A stretch of DNA of 64,000 nucleotides, taken from positions 1,201,001 to 1,265,000 of the forward strand of contig NZ_LT800494.1 of assembly GCF_900166665.1 (NCBI RefSeq), in the 5' to 3' direction. The notes under the pieces are model-generated. The model saw only the letters and a program-made list of their open reading frames with translations. It had not been told where the DNA came from and ran no database searches. The number at the start of each line of letters is the position of its first letter. The first letter of the stretch is position 1. The position numbers and the translations under genes are program-made. Positions 24,811 to 34,836 of this stretch are shown here, one piece after another. The stretch comes from Cytobacillus gottheilii (GTDB lineage: Bacteria; Bacillota; Bacilli; Bacillales; Cytobacillaceae).

Positions 24811-26421
24811 ATGATAAAGAAGATCTTTGTTATTCAACTTGTTTTCACCCTACTATTGCTCTGCACTCCGCCTGCAAATGCTAACATTATCACGGCAACA
24901 AGCAAAGAAATATCGTTCAAAATCATTCATACCAATGACACTCACTCCCATCTTGAACAAATGCCCAGGCTATTTACAGTGATCAACAGCATTCGGGCCG
25001 AAAATAAAAATAACCTGCTTTTAAATGCTGGTGATGTTTTTATTGGTACTTTATATTTCTCTCAATTCAAGGGTCTTGCATCCATTCCTTTTATGAACAA
25101 ATTGAAATATGATGCAATGACGTTAGGGAATCATGAATTTGATTTGAAATCAGAAGTTTTGGCTGATTTTATTAAAAAAGCTGATTTTCCATTTGTGAGC
25201 AGCAATATTGATATAAGCGCTGATCCGTTTCTTGAGCCTTTATCTGTTCGTAAGATAACAGATAATCCTCAGCCGGGAAAAATATATCCAGCAATTATTA
25301 AAAATATTGAAGGAGAATTAGTTGGAATCTTCGGCTTAACGACAGAGGAAACGCCATTTATTTCCCAGCCAAGTCCAAAACTTATCTTTGAAGATGCGTA
25401 CAAAAGTGCTCAAAAAACGATAGCTCAATTACAGCACTTAGGGGTCAATAAAATCATTACTCTTTCTCACTTAGGTGTTGAGGAAGACCAAAAACTTGCT
25501 ACCCTGGTTAAAGGAATAGACATTATCGTGGGTGGACATTCGCATACAAAGCTGGAGGAGCCAACTATTATTTATAACGAAACGGATCCAGTATTAATTG
25601 TACAGGCAGATGAAAATGGTGCATATGTTGGTGAGCTGTCTGTTTCTTTCACAAAAGAAGGGATCCTAAAGAAATGGAATGGAAGACTTATAGAAGTTCA
25701 AGCAAAGGATTTAGAAGGGAATTACATCTATAAGGAGGATCCTTGGGCTGTAAGGCAGCTAAATGAATGGAATCAGGAGCTAGTTGATCTTCTTCAGGAA
25801 ACAGTTGGATACACATTGGTTCCATTAAACGGCTCTAGAGAAGATGTTCGTGTGGGAGAAACGAATTTAGGAAATCTGATTGCAGATTCAATGCTAAAAA
25901 AAGCAAATGAGGTTGTTCCGACACAAATTGCACTTCAAAACAGCGGAGGAATACGGGCATCTATACTAGAAGGTGGTATTACGATGAAAGATGTTTTAGC
26001 TGCCATTCCTTTTTCCAATATATTATCGATCATGGATGTAACAGGTGCTGAATTAAAAGAAGTTCTAGAGCACAGTGTTTCACGTATTGGCGGGGAAACC
26101 GGACAATTTTTACAGGTGGCAGGTTTGCATTTCACCTTCAATCCCCATTTGCCTGCTGGAAAGAGAGTCCTTTCTGTTTGGGTGAATAATGGGAATGCGT
26201 TTGAGCTGTTGAACCCTAAAGGAACATATACGATTGCGGTTAATTCTTATCTGGCAGAAGGCGGGGAAGGATATAACTTATTTAAGAGAAAGAAAGCGAA
26301 TGGGGAAGTTATTGAAACTCCGTATTTAGATTATGAAGTTTTCGCAAATTTTTTAGAAGATCATAGCCCGGTTGCTCCCAAAACAGAAGGAAGAATTCAA
26401 GAAATTTTTACTAACGAATAA
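24811..26421 (+). CDS. Secreted 5'-nucleotidase / UDP-sugar hydrolase-like phosphoesterase
   Basis: A 536-residue two-domain 5'-nucleotidase of the UshA/YfkN family, expected to dephosphorylate extracellular nucleotides. A signal peptide (MIKKIFVIQLVFTLLLLC, cleavage probably after ANA near residue 24) precedes the metallophosphatase domain: HTNDTHSH, GNHEFD and GGHSHT bind two metals. The C-terminal substrate domain has NLGNLIADSM and NSGGIRAS. There is no LPXTG sorting signal, so it is free or held by other means. ATG 24811 follows AAGGAGA. It has no equivalent at this place in B. subtilis, so it is an insertion between sdhB and ysmA. Confidence 0.9.
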   Translation: MIKKIFVIQLVFTLLLLCTPPANANIITATSKEISFKIIHTNDTHSHLEQMPRLFTVINSIRAENKNNLLLNAGDVFIGTLYFSQFKGLASIPFMNKLKYDAMTLGNHEFDLKSEVLADFIKKADFPFVSSNIDISADPFLEPLSVRKITDNPQPGKIYPAIIKNIEGELVGIFGLTTEETPFISQPSPKLIFEDAYKSAQKTIAQLQHLGVNKIITLSHLGVEEDQKLATLVKGIDIIVGGHSHTKLEEPTIIYNETDPVLIVQADENGAYVGELSVSFTKEGILKKWNGRLIEVQAKDLEGNYIYKEDPWAVRQLNEWNQELVDLLQETVGYTLVPLNGSREDVRVGETNLGNLIADSMLKKANEVVPTQIALQNSGGIRASILEGGITMKDVLAAIPFSNILSIMDVTGAELKEVLEHSVSRIGGETGQFLQVAGLHFTFNPHLPAGKRVLSVWVNNGNAFELLNPKGTYTIAVNSYLAEGGEGYNLFKRKKANGEVIETPYLDYEVFANFLEDHSPVAPKTEGRIQEIFTNE

Positions 26422-26486
26422 TTGTGAAATTATGTTAAAATAGAGAAAGTGAATCGATATTCATTTAATCGAAGGGGAGGAATATG

Positions 26487-26963
26487 ATGAGCATAAAAGC
26501 ATATGTCACGGATATAAAGGAATGGGAAAGAGAATTCTCTTTCTACTATGAAACAAAAGTAAGATTTAACGAAACAGATATGTTTGGTCACTTAAATAAC
26601 ACAGTTCCTTTTGTTTATTTTGAGTCGGCAAGAATTGAATTTTTTAAAAGTCTCGGATTTATGCAAAATTGGCTGGAGCCACAAGAAGAATGCATCCCAG
26701 TTGTTGCAGATTTACAATGTGATTTCCTAAAGCAAGTATTTTTTGATCAGCAGCTGAAAATCTATGTTAAAGCGGCTGCCATTGGCGGGTCCTCAGTTGA
26801 TATTCACTATATGGGGAAAAATGATAAAGAAGAAATCGTTCTAACAGGAAGAGGAACAATGGTGCAAATATCAAAACAAACAGGAAAAGGGGTTCCCTGG
26901 ACAGAAGAAATGCGGGAGATGCTTGCTGGCCATAAACATGTACTCGTTGACGATCATCAATAG
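26487..26963 (+). CDS. ysmA: Hot-dog fold acyl-CoA thioesterase YsmA
   Basis: A 158-residue thioesterase of the 4-hydroxybenzoyl-CoA thioesterase type. The catalytic segment is RFNETDMFGHLNNT, with the nucleophilic Asp of the family in TDMFGH; YFESARIEFFKSLG follows. The substrate is not known. ATG 26487 is six bases after GGGGAGG; ATG 26484, one codon earlier, is closer than ideal. It sits before gerE as in B. subtilis. Confidence 0.87.
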   Translation: MSIKAYVTDIKEWEREFSFYYETKVRFNETDMFGHLNNTVPFVYFESARIEFFKSLGFMQNWLEPQEECIPVVADLQCDFLKQVFFDQQLKIYVKAAAIGGSSVDIHYMGKNDKEEIVLTGRGTMVQISKQTGKGVPWTEEMREMLAGHKHVLVDDHQ

Positions 26964-26970
26964 GAAGGAA

Positions 26971-27024
26971 GCAAAAGCCGGTCACAATCAGGTAAAATCA
27001 GTGACTGGCTTTTGCTGTTTTTTT
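26971..27024 (+). terminator. Terminator after ysmA
   Basis: GCAAAAGCCGGTCAC pairs with GTGACTGGCTTTTGC around a 15-base loop and is followed by a T-run. Confidence 0.88.
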
Positions 27025-27207
27025 GATAAGTTTTATGTTTTCCATTTCTTCAAGGTACATCTCACTCCTTATATACATATCATAAAAAAGGTAAAAAACT
27101 AACAAGGTATTAGGTTATTGCCGCGGGTAAATGGATCAACTAGAGGCAGCGATTTATTGTAAAAGACATAACCTAAAAATAAACCTTCTTTGATGGTTAT
27201 TTGTAGT

Positions 27208-27236
27208 CACTTCATATCTGCAATGTACATATGATA
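27208..27236 (+). promoter_or_regulatory. Sigma-K type promoter of gerE
   Basis: CACT (27208-27211) and CATATGATA (27228-27236) are 16 bases apart. They fit the mACm and CATAnnnTA consensus of the late mother-cell factor sigma-K, which drives gerE in B. subtilis. Confidence 0.75.
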
Positions 27237-27301
27237 TGGTGACTAAATATATACCCACCCCGCGATTCATAGCTGGCGAAAGGCAAGGAGGGTTACAATA
27301 C

Positions 27302-27526
27302 TTGAAGGAGAATGAATATACTCACAAGCCATTACTCACTAAACGTGAAAGAGAAGTATTCGAACTGTTAGTACAAGATAAAACTACGCGTGAAATCGCT
27401 GGTGAATTATTTATAAGCGAAAAAACGGTTCGGAACCATATTTCGAATGCCATGCAAAAGCTTGGTGTAAAGGGGCGTTCACAAGCTGTTGTAGAGCTCC
27501 TTCGAATGGGAGAGCTAGAACTTTAA
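27302..27526 (+). CDS. gerE: Spore-coat transcription factor GerE
   Basis: A 74-residue LuxR/FixJ-type DNA-binding protein made up almost only of the helix-turn-helix domain. It is nearly identical to B. subtilis GerE as I recall it: LLTKREREVFELLVQDKTT, ELFISEKTVRNHISNAMQKL and a C-terminal ELLRMGELEL. It acts in the mother cell at the end of the sigma-K stage to activate and repress coat genes. Start is TTG 27302 after AAGGAGGG. Upstream in-frame codons overlap the sigma-K promoter and were rejected. Confidence 0.96.
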   Translation: MKENEYTHKPLLTKREREVFELLVQDKTTREIAGELFISEKTVRNHISNAMQKLGVKGRSQAVVELLRMGELEL

Positions 27527-27531
27527 TCAAG

Positions 27532-27560
27532 ACCGGCAATTCGTCTGCGGATTGCCGGTT
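27532..27560 (+). terminator. Hairpin after gerE
   Basis: ACCGGCAAT pairs with ATTGCCGGT. The T-run is poor (TTAAG), so termination strength is uncertain. Confidence 0.6.
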
Positions 27561-27763
27561 AAGATGTTTATAGGACTATTTTTAAAGTAACACTTAAAAC
27601 ACGGCCTTCTTTCCATTGAAATCCCATAACTTAACATGCAGTACAAAAAATAATTATTTTCTTCCATATAGGTATTCGTTCTTGAATTTTCTCTAAAAAA
27701 AGGCGAAAATTAATCTAATGGGGCGAAATATGAGTCTGTTAAAACTACATAGGAGTGTATGGT

Positions 27764-28222
27764 ATGGAGCTTGAGGATTTAAAAGGAAACGGCGTAAACG
27801 ATGTGGTTGCGAATATCGAAAAAGATTTGCGCTATATAGCTGGAATTGTAAAGCAAAAAGGCCGGGAAATCTTGAGTAATTATACAATTACTCCTCCACA
27901 GTTTATTGCACTGCAATGGCTGCTTGAGGACGGAGATATGACGATTGGCGAACTGTCTAACAAAATGTTCCTGGCGTTCAGCACAACAACAGATCTTGTT
28001 GATCGCATGGAAAAGAGCGAGCTTGTGAAAAGGGTTAAAGATCCAAACGATCGCCGAGTAGTGCGCATTCATCTTCTAGAAGAAGGAGAAAGAATTATAG
28101 AAGAAGTGATCAGAAAACGGCAAGACTATTTATTGGATCTGCTGAAACATTATTCAGAAGAAGAAGTGATGCAGCTCAGCAAGAACCTAAATCGATTACA
28201 CCAAGATATGGCGAAAGAATGA
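27764..28222 (+). CDS. ysmB: MarR-family regulator YsmB
   Basis: A 152-residue winged-helix MarR-type regulator. The DNA-binding part runs from PPQFIALQWLLEDG through IGELSNKMFLAFSTTTDLVDRMEKS, with the wing DPNDRRVVRIHL. Terminal helices form the dimer interface. Its targets are unknown; it is linked to racE, 12 bases downstream, as in B. subtilis. ATG 27764 is eight bases after AGGAG; GTG 27755 overlaps that site. Confidence 0.9.
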   Translation: MELEDLKGNGVNDVVANIEKDLRYIAGIVKQKGREILSNYTITPPQFIALQWLLEDGDMTIGELSNKMFLAFSTTTDLVDRMEKSELVKRVKDPNDRRVVRIHLLEEGERIIEEVIRKRQDYLLDLLKHYSEEEVMQLSKNLNRLHQDMAKE

Positions 28223-28233
28223 GGCGGTAAGTT

Positions 28234-29034
28234 TTGAGGAATAGACCGATAGGGGTAATTGACTCGGGAGTTGGCGGATTGACTGTAGCTAAGGAGCTGA
28301 TGCGGCAGCTGCCAAATGAGAATATCATCTATCTTGGAGATACAGCACGCTGTCCATATGGGCCGCGAACAGGTGCTGAAGTTAAAGACTTCACATGGCA
28401 AATGACCCGATTTCTGCTTGAGAAAAACATGAAAATGCTGATCATTGCCTGCAATACAGCTACAGCAGTGGCGTTAGAAGAAATCCGAGCCGAATTGCCA
28501 ATCCCTGTACTCGGTGTTATTGCTCCCGGAGCAAGGACAGCTATGAAAGTCACCAATAATCACCGAATTGGTATAATAGGCACAGAGGGGACCATCAAAA
28601 GCAAAGCTTATGAAAAGGCGATCAAACGAATCTCCAGCAAGTCAGAGGTATTTGGCTTAGCTTGTCCAAAGTTTGTGCCACTCGTTGAAAGCGGAGAATA
28701 CGAAGGTGAACTAGCGAGAAGGATTGTAACGGAAACCTTGGCTCCCTTAAAAAATTATAAACTTGATACGCTTGTTTTAGGCTGTACTCATTATCCGTTG
28801 CTGGAGCAATTAGTTAAAGAGGTCATGGGAGAGTCAGTCAAAGTCATCAGTTCAGGCGAAGAAACAGCAAGAGAAGCAAGCACGATTCTGCATCATCTGG
28901 GCCAATTAATTAAAGGTGAACAAAAACCTATTTATCATTTTTTTACAACAGGTTCACCAGTAATCTTCTCTAAGATTTCATCCAATTGGCTGGAAATTGA
29001 GGAACCGCTGGTGGAGAAAGTACATCTTTCATAA
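28234..29034 (+). CDS. racE: Glutamate racemase
   Basis: A 266-residue glutamate racemase that makes D-glutamate for peptidoglycan and, where present, poly-gamma-glutamate. The two catalytic cysteines are in ACNTATA and GCTHYP; the N-terminal [11 protein letters not shown] and GDTARCPYG loops complete the site. Start is TTG 28234, with GAGGCGG upstream overlapping the end of ysmB. It is followed by a terminator rather than gerM; a recQ gene intervenes. Confidence 0.95.
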   Translation: MRNRPIGVIDSGVGGLTVAKELMRQLPNENIIYLGDTARCPYGPRTGAEVKDFTWQMTRFLLEKNMKMLIIACNTATAVALEEIRAELPIPVLGVIAPGARTAMKVTNNHRIGIIGTEGTIKSKAYEKAIKRISSKSEVFGLACPKFVPLVESGEYEGELARRIVTETLAPLKNYKLDTLVLGCTHYPLLEQLVKEVMGESVKVISSGEETAREASTILHHLGQLIKGEQKPIYHFFTTGSPVIFSKISSNWLEIEEPLVEKVHLS

Positions 29035-29045
29035 TGAACAGAAAA

Positions 29046-29087
29046 CACCTCTATCATGATTCATTCATTTGTAGAGGTGATTTTTTT
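29046..29087 (+). terminator. Terminator after racE
   Basis: CACCTCTA pairs with TAGAGGTG around an 18-base loop, followed by ATTTTTTT. Confidence 0.85.
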
Positions 29088-29145
29088 CTAAAAGATTATT
29101 GCTCTATTTACCCGATCTAAAAATTGAATTGAAAGGATGATCTAT

Positions 29146-31287
29146 TTGCTAACTGAAGCATATCAGCACCTGCAGCAGTATTTTGGCTATTCTTCGTTCC
29201 GTGCCGGCCAGGAAGAGCTGATCAAAAAAGTCTTAAACAATGAGCACTCATTAGGCATTCTGCCGACTGGAGGAGGAAAATCCATCTGCTTTCAAATTCC
29301 TGCCTTAGTAAAGACGGGAACCACAATCGTTATTTCCCCGCTTATCTCCTTAATGAAGGATCAGGTTGATGCACTGAGTGCTGCCGGCATCCCCGCTGCA
29401 TTTATTAACAGTTCCCTATCTAGGACGGAATATGAAGAGACGGTTTATTCACTGCGTAAAGGAGATTACAAGCTTCTATATGCAGCACCAGAACGGTTTG
29501 AATCACCTTCATTTATTGGACTGCTGAATTCAATTGATATCTCAATGATTGTTTTTGATGAAGCTCACTGTATTTCGCAGTGGGGGCATGACTTCAGACC
29601 AAGCTATCGGTCGATCATTCAAAATATTGAACAGCTTTCTTCCCGTCCAGTCATTATGGCACTGACAGCCACAGCGACGAAGGAAGTGGAGCAGGACATT
29701 TGCCGTTTGCTTCATATCACCGATGAAAATACCGTCATAACAGGTTTTTCTCGTGATAACTTATCTTTTCATATTATGAAAGGCGTCAACAAAAGAGACT
29801 ATATTGAAAGCTATATTCGTAAGCATAAGAATCAATCTGGGATCATTTATACGTCAAGCCGAAAAGAAGCCGATCACCTATACACATTTTTGAATGGAAA
29901 AAATATTAAAACGGCGAAATATCATGCTGGTCTTTCTGAACAGGAAAGAAAAAATGAGCAAAATCGTTTTGTATATGATGAAGTGGAAATGATGGTTGCA
30001 ACAAATGCTTTTGGTATGGGGATTGATAAATCGAATGTCCGTTATGTTATTCATTATAATATGCCTCGTAATATTGAAGCGTATTATCAGGAAGCAGGGA
30101 GAGCTGGACGTGATGGCGAAGAAAGCGAATGTATACTACTATTTGCTCCACAGGATATTCAGCTGCAAAAATTCCTGATTGAAGAATCAAACCTTGATTT
30201 CACCATGAAGGAGCAGGAATATTTTAAACTCAAACAAATGACTCATTATTGTCATACGGAAAAATGCCTGCAATCATATATTATCGAATATTTCGGCGAT
30301 GAACCTGTCCAAAAGTGCGGCAAATGCAGCAATTGTCAGGATCAGCGCGAAAGTGTCGATATTACAAACGAAGCTTTAATGATTTTTTCGTGTGTAAAAA
30401 GAATGGAAGAACGATTTGGAGTGACGCTAACAGCACAAGTGTTAAAAGGATCTTCCAATAAAAGAATAAAAGAGTTAGGTTTTCAGAATCTAACAACCTA
30501 TGGTTTATTAAGGAACCGTAAGGAAAAAGAAATTACAGACATTATCAACTTTCTGCTGGCAGAAGGCTTTTTACAGCTGACAGATGGAAAGTATCCGGTC
30601 GTTAAGCTTTCGGCACAAGCTCTGCCGGCTTTAAAAGGATCCATGAAAATTCATATGAAAATTGCATTGGCTCCAGAACGGGTGGAGGGCACGGAAAATG
30701 AAGAGCTATTTACGAAACTTCGTGCGTTAAGGAAAGAGATTGCAGATCGGGAGAAAATTCCTCCATATGTTGTGTTTGCTGATACCGCTTTAAAGGAAAT
30801 GTGCACGTATTTTCCCCGGGATAAAGCTGAAATGCTCCAGGTTAAAGGTGTGGGACAAGCTAAATATGAAAAGTATGGGGAAATCTTCTTAGGGGAAATA
30901 CAAACCTTTCTACAAGAGAATCCTGATCTTACACCAACAGCTTCATCCGCTTTAAGTGTTTCTGCTGCTTCTCAAAATAGCAAAGAATCAGATATGGCGA
31001 GTCACTTAATCTCATATAATATGTATATGGAGAACATGTCCATACAAGAGATTGCCAAAGAACGCAATTTTTCGCCAATGACGATTCAGAATCATATTTT
31101 TAAGGCAGTAAAAGAAGGAAAACTCATTGACTGGGATCAGTTATTTGATGAAAAATTAGAAAACAAGATATTAGAAGCTGCCTCAAATGTCGGCCATGAA
31201 AAGCTGAAGCCGATTAAAGACGAGCTCGGAGATCAGGCAGATTATTTTACCATTAAAGCAGTTCTGGCTAAGAATGACCTAGCTTAA
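29146..31287 (+). CDS. recQ: RecQ-type ATP-dependent DNA helicase with C-terminal HTH domain
   Basis: A 713-residue 3'-5' helicase. Order: SF2 helicase core (LPTGGGKS Walker A, DEAHCISQWGHDFR, TATATKEV, then GRAGRDG motif VI), RecQ zinc-binding segment (CHTEKC...CGKCSNC), winged helix, HRDC domain (about 505-590) and a C-terminal helix-turn-helix (MSIQEIAKERNFSPMTIQNH) seen in long bacterial RecQ proteins. TTG 29146 was chosen because GAAAGGATGATC matches the anti-Shine-Dalgarno sequence and lies at the right distance; ATG 29137 sits inside that site. It is absent from this place in B. subtilis. Confidence 0.92.
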   Translation: MLTEAYQHLQQYFGYSSFRAGQEELIKKVLNNEHSLGILPTGGGKSICFQIPALVKTGTTIVISPLISLMKDQVDALSAAGIPAAFINSSLSRTEYEETVYSLRKGDYKLLYAAPERFESPSFIGLLNSIDISMIVFDEAHCISQWGHDFRPSYRSIIQNIEQLSSRPVIMALTATATKEVEQDICRLLHITDENTVITGFSRDNLSFHIMKGVNKRDYIESYIRKHKNQSGIIYTSSRKEADHLYTFLNGKNIKTAKYHAGLSEQERKNEQNRFVYDEVEMMVATNAFGMGIDKSNVRYVIHYNMPRNIEAYYQEAGRAGRDGEESECILLFAPQDIQLQKFLIEESNLDFTMKEQEYFKLKQMTHYCHTEKCLQSYIIEYFGDEPVQKCGKCSNCQDQRESVDITNEALMIFSCVKRMEERFGVTLTAQVLKGSSNKRIKELGFQNLTTYGLLRNRKEKEITDIINFLLAEGFLQLTDGKYPVVKLSAQALPALKGSMKIHMKIALAPERVEGTENEELFTKLRALRKEIADREKIPPYVVFADTALKEMCTYFPRDKAEMLQVKGVGQAKYEKYGEIFLGEIQTFLQENPDLTPTASSALSVSAASQNSKESDMASHLISYNMYMENMSIQEIAKERNFSPMTIQNHIFKAVKEGKLIDWDQLFDEKLENKILEAASNVGHEKLKPIKDELGDQADYFTIKAVLAKNDLA

Positions 31288-31404
31288 ACATCCTGTTTGT
31301 CCAAAATTGTCATAAAACATTTCACGATTTTCTCTCCAAAGACGGTCTAAATTCCAAATAGGCTCGTATACATGTAGTACAAACTGTCTTAGGAGGGAAA
31401 TTTC

Positions 31405-32472
31405 ATGTCAATAAATAAAAAATGGACAATAGTGTCAGCTGTGGTTGTATCATCCGCATTATTAACAGGTTGCGGATTATTTGGCGGAGATGAAAAAGCA
31501 CAGATCGATCCGCCCCAATCTGTAACATATACAGATGATGGAGAAACGGTTACGGAGGAAGCAGCTGGTGCTGGTGAAGAAGTGGCGGAAGTCGGCTCAC
31601 TTCAGACTGAACTGTATTTGGTAGATAAAAATGGCTATGTTGTGCCGCAAACATTGCAGCTGCCGAAAACCAATTCAGTTGCAACACAGGCACTTGAACA
31701 CTTAGTTCAAAATGGTCCAGTAACCGATTTGCTTCCGAATGATTTTAAAGCTGTATTGCCTGAGGGTACGAAAATGTCTGTGAATGTAAATGAAGATGGA
31801 GTAGCAACAGTTGATTTTTCGAAGGAGTTTCAAAATTATCAGCCAGAGGATGAAATGAAAATCCTCGATTCCATTACATGGACGCTTACTCAATTTGATA
31901 CGATTGATGAAGTGAAGCTGACGCTAAACGGCAATGAGCTGACAGAAATGCCAGTCAATGGAACACCAATTGGCGAGTCGCTTACAAGAGCGAGCGGCAT
32001 TAACTTGGATGCCAGCGATGTTATTGATATGACAAATACAAAGCCAGTTACTGTTTATTACCTAGGAGGAACAGAAGATCATTATTATTATGTTCCTGTC
32101 ACAAAACGAATCAGCAATGACACAGATGATAATGTAGTTGCTGTCGTGAATGAACTTGTGGATGGTCCCAATTATGGTTCTAACCTGTTAATGGACATGA
32201 ATAGTGATGTGCAGCTGTTGGATGAACCGAAAATGGAAAATGGAACAGTGACATTAAACTTTAATGAAGCCATCTATTCAAGCTTTGAAGATGAAGAGAA
32301 AATAATTTCTCAGCATTTAATGAACGCGTTGGTACTTTCTTTAACAGAGCAAAAAGGCGTTGAAAGTGTAGCCATTACGGTTAATGGCGAGGCCGGCTTC
32401 TTAAATGAAAACGGAGAAACGATCACAGAGCCTGTAACACGCCCAGAAAAAGTGAACACAGGTAGTTTTTAA
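31405..32472 (+). CDS. gerM: Spore germination lipoprotein GerM
   Basis: A 355-residue lipoprotein with a signal peptide ending in the lipobox LLTGC (Cys about 23) and two tandem GerMN (sporulation/spore germination) domains, around 75-190 and 220-340. GerM is made in the mother cell during engulfment and is needed for proper forespore cortex formation and germination. AGGAGGG precedes ATG 31405. It is followed by rph, the conserved Bacillus order. Confidence 0.93.
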   Translation: MSINKKWTIVSAVVVSSALLTGCGLFGGDEKAQIDPPQSVTYTDDGETVTEEAAGAGEEVAEVGSLQTELYLVDKNGYVVPQTLQLPKTNSVATQALEHLVQNGPVTDLLPNDFKAVLPEGTKMSVNVNEDGVATVDFSKEFQNYQPEDEMKILDSITWTLTQFDTIDEVKLTLNGNELTEMPVNGTPIGESLTRASGINLDASDVIDMTNTKPVTVYYLGGTEDHYYYVPVTKRISNDTDDNVVAVVNELVDGPNYGSNLLMDMNSDVQLLDEPKMENGTVTLNFNEAIYSSFEDEEKIISQHLMNALVLSLTEQKGVESVAITVNGEAGFLNENGETITEPVTRPEKVNTGSF

Positions 32473-32505
32473 AAATGAGTTTTTGATATACTATATAGTA
32501 ACAAT

Positions 32506-32538
32506 AAAAGAGGTAGGCAAATATTGCCGCCTCTTTTT
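32506..32538 (+). terminator. Terminator after gerM
   Basis: AAAAGAGG..GGCAA pairs with TTGCC..CCTCTTTT, followed by T residues. Confidence 0.8.
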
Positions 32539-32586
32539 ATTGGATTCATGTTAGCAGTGAAAATGACTTGAGGGGGAAATGTACCA

Positions 32587-33330
32587 TTGCGAAATGATGG
32601 ACGACAACCGCTGCAATTGCGGCCTATACATATTGATACAAACTATTTAAAGCATCCGGAAGGCTCTGTGCTTATTACTGTTGGCGATACAAAAGTAATT
32701 TGTACCGCAAGTATTGATGAACGAGTGCCTCCGTTTTTAAGAGGACAAGGAAAAGGCTGGATTACAGCAGAATATTCCATGCTCCCGCGTGCAACCGATC
32801 AGCGCAATATTAGAGAATCTTCAAAAGGAAAGGTTTCCGGCCGGACAATGGAAATTCAGCGCTTAATCGGACGGGCTTTAAGAGCGGTTATCGATTTAGA
32901 TGCGCTTGGGGAAAGAACGATCTGGCTAGATTGTGATGTCATCCAGGCAGATGGCGGAACAAGAACCGCATCTATTACAGGTGCCTTTGTTGCCATGACG
33001 CAGGCGATTAACAAGCTACACAGCCAAAAGAAACTGTCAAAATTTCCGATCCACGACTTTCTGGCTGCCACAAGTGTTGGTATTTTAACGAATGATCAAG
33101 CAGTCGTTGATCTGAATTATATCGAAGACTCTAGCGCAAAAGTGGATATGAATATTGTCATGACGGGAAATGGGGAATTTGTTGAGCTTCAAGGAACAGG
33201 AGAAGAATCAACATTTTCTTATAATCAGCTCCAGGAAATGTTAAAAGCTGGGCAGGACGGGATCTCTGAGCTATTTGAACTGCAAAAAGAAGCTTTAGGG
33301 GAAGAGATCACAGGGAAGATTAAGAAATAA
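32587..33330 (+). CDS. rph: Ribonuclease PH
   Basis: A 247-residue phosphorolytic 3'-5' exoribonuclease that trims tRNA 3' ends. N-terminal [26 protein letters not shown] and the phosphate/RNA site residues in [16 protein letters not shown] and DADGGTR-like [15 protein letters not shown] are present. Start is TTG 32587, ten bases after GAGGGGG. It leads a group with ysnA and ysnB. Confidence 0.96.
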   Translation: MRNDGRQPLQLRPIHIDTNYLKHPEGSVLITVGDTKVICTASIDERVPPFLRGQGKGWITAEYSMLPRATDQRNIRESSKGKVSGRTMEIQRLIGRALRAVIDLDALGERTIWLDCDVIQADGGTRTASITGAFVAMTQAINKLHSQKKLSKFPIHDFLAATSVGILTNDQAVVDLNYIEDSSAKVDMNIVMTGNGEFVELQGTGEESTFSYNQLQEMLKAGQDGISELFELQKEALGEEITGKIKK

Positions 33331-33365
33331 GAAATAAAAATAAACAAAGAGGGAGAGAAGCAAAC

Positions 33366-33977
33366 ATGCAAGAAGTAATCATCGCAACCAAAAATGCAGG
33401 AAAAGCCAAAGAATTTAAACGCATGTTTTTGCCGCTTGGCTATGAAGTGAAAACCTTACTGGATTATCCGGAATTTGAGGATATTGAAGAAACGGGAAGT
33501 ACATTTGAGGAAAATGCGATTTTAAAAGCAGAGGCCGTATCAAAAGCTCTTAATAAAATAGTCATTGCTGACGATTCAGGGCTTATGATTGATGCATTAG
33601 ACGGCAGACCTGGAATCTATTCTGCACGCTATGCAGGAGAAACGAAAAACGACAATGCCAACATGGATAAGGTGCTAGAAGAGTTAAAGGATGTTCCCCA
33701 AGCTGAGAGAACGAGCCGTTTTTACTGCGCTTTAGCAGTCGCAGTTCCAGGAAAAGAAACAGAGACTGTAGCGGGTACATGTGAAGGATCGATTTTAACG
33801 GAAAAAAGAGGAAGCTTTGGATTTGGCTATGATCCAATCTTTTTCTGCAATGCAAAAGGAAAAGCTATGGCAGAGCTTGAGCCGGATGAAAAGAGTGAAA
33901 TCAGCCACCGTGCGAATGCTTTAAGAAAGCTGGAGGACATGCTGCCAGTTCTTTTTCCAGGAGCTGATGGGAAATGA
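33366..33977 (+). CDS. ysnA: XTP/dITP pyrophosphatase (RdgB/HAM1 family)
   Basis: A 203-residue house-cleaning nucleotidase that removes inosine and xanthosine triphosphates. Motifs: [11 protein letters not shown] at the N-terminus, [19 protein letters not shown] and GFGYDPIF near the C-terminus, then [20 protein letters not shown] precedes ATG 33366. Its stop overlaps the ysnB start by four bases. Confidence 0.95.
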   Translation: MQEVIIATKNAGKAKEFKRMFLPLGYEVKTLLDYPEFEDIEETGSTFEENAILKAEAVSKALNKIVIADDSGLMIDALDGRPGIYSARYAGETKNDNANMDKVLEELKDVPQAERTSRFYCALAVAVPGKETETVAGTCEGSILTEKRGSFGFGYDPIFFCNAKGKAMAELEPDEKSEISHRANALRKLEDMLPVLFPGADGK

Positions 33978-34489
33978 AACTCCTCATTTTAAGTGACAGT
34001 CATGGACTAACGGATGAATTAGTGTCAATTAAGGAACGTCATCAAGATTGTGCCATCATGATTCACTGTGGAGATTCCGAGCTTGAGCCGAATCATCCAG
34101 CAATGAAAGGGTTCACAGCTGTCCGGGGGAACTGTGATTTTTCTGGCGGCTATCCCGAGGAGATCATGAGCCTGGCAGATGGTCTAAAGGTGTTAACGGT
34201 ACATGGCCATTTGCATTCGGTTAAGTCGTCTTTGATGAATTTGTCATACCGGGCTAGAGAAAAAGATGCTAATATTGTATGCTTTGGCCACTCACACCAG
34301 CTTGGCGCAGAGATCATAGACGATATTCTATTTATCAACCCTGGCAGCATCTTAATGCCACGGGGACGTGCAGAGAAAACATACGTCATCTTAACAATTG
34401 ATCAATCAGAGCTGCAGTTTGATGTATATGAAACAGATGGTGAGAAATTAGACGAGCTTTGTCGTAACTTCTCCCTTCCAAAAGAGTAA
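33974..34489 (+). CDS. ysnB: YfcE/MJ0936-type metallophosphodiesterase YsnB
   Basis: A 171-residue metallophosphoesterase. Metal ligands are in SDSHG, HCGDSE, GNCD, VHGHLH and CFGHSH, and the core ends with the conserved [10 protein letters not shown] segment. The physiological substrate is unknown. It overlaps ysnA by four bases (ATGA), which indicates translational coupling, and is ended by a hairpin. Confidence 0.93.
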   Translation: MKLLILSDSHGLTDELVSIKERHQDCAIMIHCGDSELEPNHPAMKGFTAVRGNCDFSGGYPEEIMSLADGLKVLTVHGHLHSVKSSLMNLSYRAREKDANIVCFGHSHQLGAEIIDDILFINPGSILMPRGRAEKTYVILTIDQSELQFDVYETDGEKLDELCRNFSLPKE

Positions 34490-34506
34490 AGAATCGCATA
34501 TAATAA

Positions 34507-34545
34507 TTGAGGGAAGCAAACACTTCCCTCAATAAGAATTTTTTT
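34507..34545 (+). terminator. Terminator of rph-ysnA-ysnB
   Basis: TTGAGGGAAG pairs perfectly with CTTCCCTCAA around a six-base loop; a T-run begins seven bases later. Confidence 0.75.
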
Positions 34546-34556
34546 CTAAAAAAATG

Positions 34557-34585
34557 TTGACTTTTAATTATTACTTTAATATAAT
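34557..34585 (+). promoter_or_regulatory. Promoter of the tRNA-Arg gene
   Basis: TTGACT (34557-34562) and TATAAT (34580-34585) are 17 bases apart, ending 37 bases before the tRNA. Confidence 0.8.
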
Positions 34586-34622
34586 AAATATTGTCCTCAA
34601 GAGGACGTTAACATTTTAATAT

Positions 34623-34696
<74 letters not shown>

Positions 34697-34800
34697 TCAC
34701 AACTACTTAAAGAAACTCAATAACACCAACGATGTGAAAGAAAAGGGGATTTTTAAAGGTATTTTAACCTGATTGAAAAGCCCGTAAAAATTCGTTGGAT

Positions 34801-34836
34801 AAAAAACTTCCAAATATGATTATTTGGAAGTTTTTT
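34801..34836. terminator. Bidirectional terminator downstream of tRNA-Arg
   Basis: AAAAAACTTCCAAATA and TATTTGGAAGTTTTTT form a perfect 16-base stem with a four-base loop. It separates the tRNA from the convergent islet genes. Between the tRNA and this hairpin (34697-34800) I see no gene. Confidence 0.85.
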
